Source: Archangium sp.
Lineage (GTDB): Bacteria > Myxococcota > Myxococcia > Myxococcales > Myxococcaceae
NCBI GenBank assembly: GCA_016793585.1
Contig: JAEUJR010000028.1
Location: forward strand, 1 to 8,158
Length of the DNA stretch: 8,158 nt
Reading direction: 5' to 3'
Position numbers and translations under genes: made by a program. Positions 5,883 through 8,158 of the stretch are shown one piece after another. Position 1 is the stretch's first letter, and every line of letters begins with the position of its first letter. A model generated the notes under the pieces. It did not search any database. It had not been told where the DNA came from and saw only the letters and a list, made by a program, of their open reading frames with translations.

Positions 5883-7308
5883 CGCGACCGAAGCGAACGA
5901 TCTCGCGTCACTTGGGTACAAGCAGGAGCTCAAACGAGACGTCAGCGCGTTTCAGAACTTCGCGCTTTCGTTCTCGGTCATCTCGGTGCTGACGGGAGCG
6001 GTCACGCTCTACGACCACGGTCTCACGTGGGGCGGGCCGTTCGCGATGACGGTGGGCTGGCCGCTGGTGGTGTTGGGCACGCTGTGCATCGCATCGTCGT
6101 TGGCAGAATTGGCATCGGCCTTTCCGACTGCTGGCGCGCTCTATCATTGGGCCTCGATTCTCGGTGGCACGGGCGCGGGCTGGGGCACGGCGTGGCTGAA
6201 CACGCTGGGCCAGTTCGCCATCACCGCGGGCATCGACTACGGGCTGGCCGAGTTCCTCGCGCCACTGCTGGGCCTGGAGGCCGACCTCTCGCATGTCTTG
6301 CCCTTGTTCGTGCTGTTGCTGACGTCGCACGCGGTGCTGAACCACGTGGGCATCAAGGTGGTGGCGTTCTTCAACGTCGTCTCGGCCTGGTACCACGTGG
6401 CCGGTGTGGTGGTGCTGGCCGGAGCGGTGCTGCTCCTCGCGCCGAAGCAGCCGGTGTCGTTCCTGTTCGAGACGGTGACGCCGCCGACGGGCGCGTGGGT
6501 GCCGGGGTTCTTCGTCGCGCTGCTTCAGGCCGGGTGGACGTTCACGGGCTACGACGCGTCGGCGCACGCATCGGAGGAGACCCACGACGCCGCCATCAAC
6601 GCGCCGCGCGGCATTCTCACCGCCGTCATCGCCAGCGCCATCGCGGGCTGGGTGCTGATCATCGGCGTGACGCTGGCGATTCCGTCGCTCCCGCAGGCGC
6701 TCGAGGCGCAGAACGCGTTCTTGTTCGTGCTCGAGCACAGCCTGGGCCGCCTCGGCACCGTGCTGGTCTGGGTCTGCGTTGCCGCGATGTGGTTCTGTGG
6801 GCTGGCGAGCGTCACCAGCAATTCGCGCATGCTCTGGGCGTTCGCGCGTGATGGTGGGCTTCCGGGCTCGTCTCTGCTCTCGAAGGTCTCACCGAAGTGG
6901 CAGACGCCGCACGTGGCCATCTGGGTGTCGGTGGTGTGTGCGCTCGGCGTCGCGTTTCTCGCGGTCGGCCTCGGCTCGTTCCTGAAGACCACCACCTCTT
7001 CGGCGCTCAGCACGGTCACCGCCGTCAGCACGGTGGCGCTGTATTCGAGTTATGGATTGCCGATTCTCATGGCGCTGCTGGCGCGCAAACGCGGCTGGCC
7101 GAGGAAGGGCCCGTGGACGCTCGGGCGTTACGGCGCAGCGCTCAACGTCGCGGCCATCGGGTGGATCGTCTTCATGTCGGTGCTGATGTCGCTGCCGCCG
7201 ACGGGAGAGGTCGGCGTGACGATGGGCGCGATGGCGGTGGTGCTGGTCGTCGCGTGGTTCGGTGGCGTGCGGCGGCACTTCAAGGGCCCCATCATTCCTG
7301 CGCACTGA
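5875..7308 (+). CDS. APC-superfamily amino acid permease, ACT/GABA-permease type (477 aa, 12 TM)
   Basis: Inner-membrane secondary transporter, probably taking up an amino acid or related amine with protons. The N-terminal stretch LGYKQELKRDVSAFQNFALS (13-32) and the following GGPFAMTVGWP are typical of the amino acid/choline transporter branch (yeast Uga4/Hnm1, bacterial GABA permease-like). So are TGYDASAHASEET (224-236) and AFARDGGLP (322-330). About twelve hydrophobic segments can be placed, from about 30-50 to 448-464, and the length is normal for the family. The ATG at 5875 lies inside the end of the glycosylase gene (ATGTCTGA, 8-bp overlap), so expression is probably coupled; the SD is weak (GGCGGG). 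The substrate cannot be read from the sequence: GABA, choline, polyamines and ordinary amino acids are all used in this branch. The pairing with a DNA repair gene has no obvious functional logic. No strong terminator follows. Confidence 0.93.
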   Translation: MSDATEANDLASLGYKQELKRDVSAFQNFALSFSVISVLTGAVTLYDHGLTWGGPFAMTVGWPLVVLGTLCIASSLAELASAFPTAGALYHWASILGGTGAGWGTAWLNTLGQFAITAGIDYGLAEFLAPLLGLEADLSHVLPLFVLLLTSHAVLNHVGIKVVAFFNVVSAWYHVAGVVVLAGAVLLLAPKQPVSFLFETVTPPTGAWVPGFFVALLQAGWTFTGYDASAHASEETHDAAINAPRGILTAVIASAIAGWVLIIGVTLAIPSLPQALEAQNAFLFVLEHSLGRLGTVLVWVCVAAMWFCGLASVTSNSRMLWAFARDGGLPGSSLLSKVSPKWQTPHVAIWVSVVCALGVAFLAVGLGSFLKTTTSSALSTVTAVSTVALYSSYGLPILMALLARKRGWPRKGPWTLGRYGAALNVAAIGWIVFMSVLMSLPPTGEVGVTMGAMAVVLVVAWFGGVRRHFKGPIIPAH

Positions 7309-7332
7309 GGTGCCGGCGTTGAACGGTGACGC

Positions 7333-8158
7333 TCACTCGGCCGACGGCATCTCTTCACCGACGGCGATCGAATCAGGCAGCCGCCTCGGCTCACGGCCTG
7401 CCGCGACCTCGAGCTGGTGAAGCAGCTTCGGCGCGAGCGCCTTGTGCTCTTCCCGCAGCTTTCTGGCCCGGCTCGCGAACCCCTGCTTCAACGACCGCAG
7501 CGTCAACGACGCCGAGGTCACGCCCGCAGCCTCGAGCACCAGCGCCGACATCGCCTCGGGGTTCGGCTCGTAGAGGCCCAGGCGCTCCCGCTCGATGAAC
7601 TGCAGGTACGGCGGCTCAGTGCCTGGAATCACCCGGTGCACCAGCAGTGGCCCGCAGCGCATCTCGAGCATCTCCTGCAACGTCGAGTGCGCGATGCTGC
7701 CCATCACCGGTACATCGGTCAGCGCGTACAGTCTTGCCAACAACGGGTGCGGAATGAACCCGAGCACGAAGAAGCCCGGCTTGCCGCCGTGCAACGTCAG
7801 CTACTCCGTCTCGAACTGCGCGTCCCGCCCCGCGAGCACCACCATCGAGAACTTCGTGCCCAGGTCGGGGTGGTGAATCAGCCGATCGATGACGGGCCGA
7901 CACCCCGACGCGAAGCCTGACCCGCCGAAGAACGTCACCACCGGCTTCGACGCATCGAGGCGCAGCAGGTCGGGAATCGCCTCGGCGAGCTCACGTCGCC
8001 ACTGGTCCTTGTGTGCTGCCGTGCGCGTCTCGACCCCGAGCTCGTCGAACGCCTCGCTCACCAGCGTGCCGATGCGAAACACCTCGTTCGGCTCGGCCTT
8101 CGCGCTCACCACCTCGAAAGTGTCAGGCCCATTCACCAGGGTCGCGTCGGCACGGAAG
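7333..8158 (-). pseudogene. GT28/MurG/MGDG-synthase-like glycosyltransferase, C-terminal part, interrupted by an in-frame TAG
   Basis: GT-B-type glycosyltransferase expected to move a sugar from a nucleotide donor to a lipid or other acceptor at the membrane. The frame is open to the right edge (reading ...FRADATLVNGPDTF), so the N-terminal domain lies outside. Visible parts in order: the inter-domain RIGTLVSEAF, the C-domain start VVTFFGGSGFASG with its glycine-rich loop, VVLAGRDAQFETE, the TAG at 7801-7803, then LTLHGGKPGFFVLGF, MGSIAHSTLQEMLE and HRVIPGTEPPYLQF. The last two correspond to the donor-binding GGSTLxE and IPGQE regions of MurG-like enzymes. There are 118 sense codons before the TAG and 155 after it, in the same frame, with the expected spacing between AGR and VLGF. 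The break is therefore a point change (CAG to TAG fits), not a gene boundary. It falls inside the C-terminal Rossmann domain, so the N-terminal product alone should be inactive. A sequencing error is possible. Family is likely; acceptor unknown. Confidence 0.75.
7794..7807 (-). promoter_or_regulatory. Possible re-initiation site at the internal TAG of the glycosyltransferase
   Basis: On the minus strand GGAG (7807-7804) runs into the TAG, followed by CTG, ACG and an in-frame TTG at 7794, which is 9 nt after GGAG. This spacing would permit restart of the C-terminal 153 residues. The SD-like bases are also ordinary codons of the gene, so this may be coincidence. Confidence 0.25.

Noticed and set aside
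5908..6738. A 276-codon open frame on the minus strand
   Set aside because: It is antisense to the permease, which has clear family motifs. The translation is an Arg/His/Gln-rich shadow.
7309..7341. A bidirectional terminator between the convergent permease and glycosyltransferase genes
   Set aside because: Only 4+4 bp of interrupted pairing (GCCG-GCGT with ACGC-CGGC) and a tiny GTGA-CGC-TCAC stem can be drawn. There is no T-run on either strand, and it overlaps the end of the glycosyltransferase frame.
7801..7803. TAG read as pyrrolysine or another recoded amino acid
   Set aside because: The site is a variable linker of a glycosyltransferase, not a methylamine methyltransferase. No recoding element or pyl gene is visible. 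A CAG-to-TAG mutation or sequence error is simpler.
1..8158. CRISPR arrays, tRNA or rRNA genes, insertion sequences, phage genes, att sites
   Set aside because: No spaced direct repeats, cloverleaf-like sequences, transposase motifs or terminal inverted repeats were seen. Gene coverage is nearly complete, with the largest non-coding gap only 82 bp.

Overview
The window is GC-rich with strong G/C preference at third codon positions. It contains three transcription units and no RNA genes, insertion sequences or CRISPR. The style suggests a myxobacterium or close relative (Myxococcota, former Deltaproteobacteria): single-domain response regulators with a D-K-N/M-L-P-G phosphorylation loop, FecR and FN3-like proteins next to a dCACHE-HAMP sensor, and GTG starts in overlapping genes. 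This assignment is inference from style; no marker gene is present.

Region 1 (1-5167, minus strand) is a tightly packed five-gene operon read right to left: CheY-like response regulator, second CheY-like response regulator, membrane-anchored FecR-domain protein with two FN3-like modules, exported protein with about five FN3-like modules and a probable C-terminal outer-membrane barrel, and a dCACHE-HAMP membrane sensor that runs off the left edge. Every junction overlaps or abuts (4 bp GTGA, 4 bp GTGA, 11 bp, then TGAATG), so the genes are probably translationally coupled. The predicted products sit in the cytoplasm (two receivers), inner membrane and periplasm (FecR protein and sensor) and outer membrane (FN3-barrel protein). 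Together they look like an envelope-spanning signalling device. The output domain of the sensor lies outside the window.

Region 2 (5168-5249) is an 82-bp divergent intergenic spacer. Both gene starts are preceded by TACAGT followed by a GCCGCC-type stretch, in mirror image. One copy forms a perfect 6-bp stem directly before the plus-strand start.

Region 3 (5250-7308, plus strand) is a two-gene operon: a short AlkA/Mag-type DNA-3-methyladenine glycosylase, overlapping by 8 bp with a 12-TM amino-acid permease of the APC superfamily.

Region 4 (7333-8158, minus strand) is the C-terminal part of a GT28/MurG/MGDG-synthase-like glycosyltransferase. It converges on the permease with a 24-bp gap and enters from the right edge. 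Its frame is interrupted by one in-frame TAG (7801-7803), with protein-family similarity continuing in the same frame on both sides. This looks like a CAG-to-TAG nonsense change, or an assembly error, rather than two genes.

The best candidates for something new are the five-gene envelope signalling operon, with its unusual second receiver, and the amber-interrupted glycosyltransferase.
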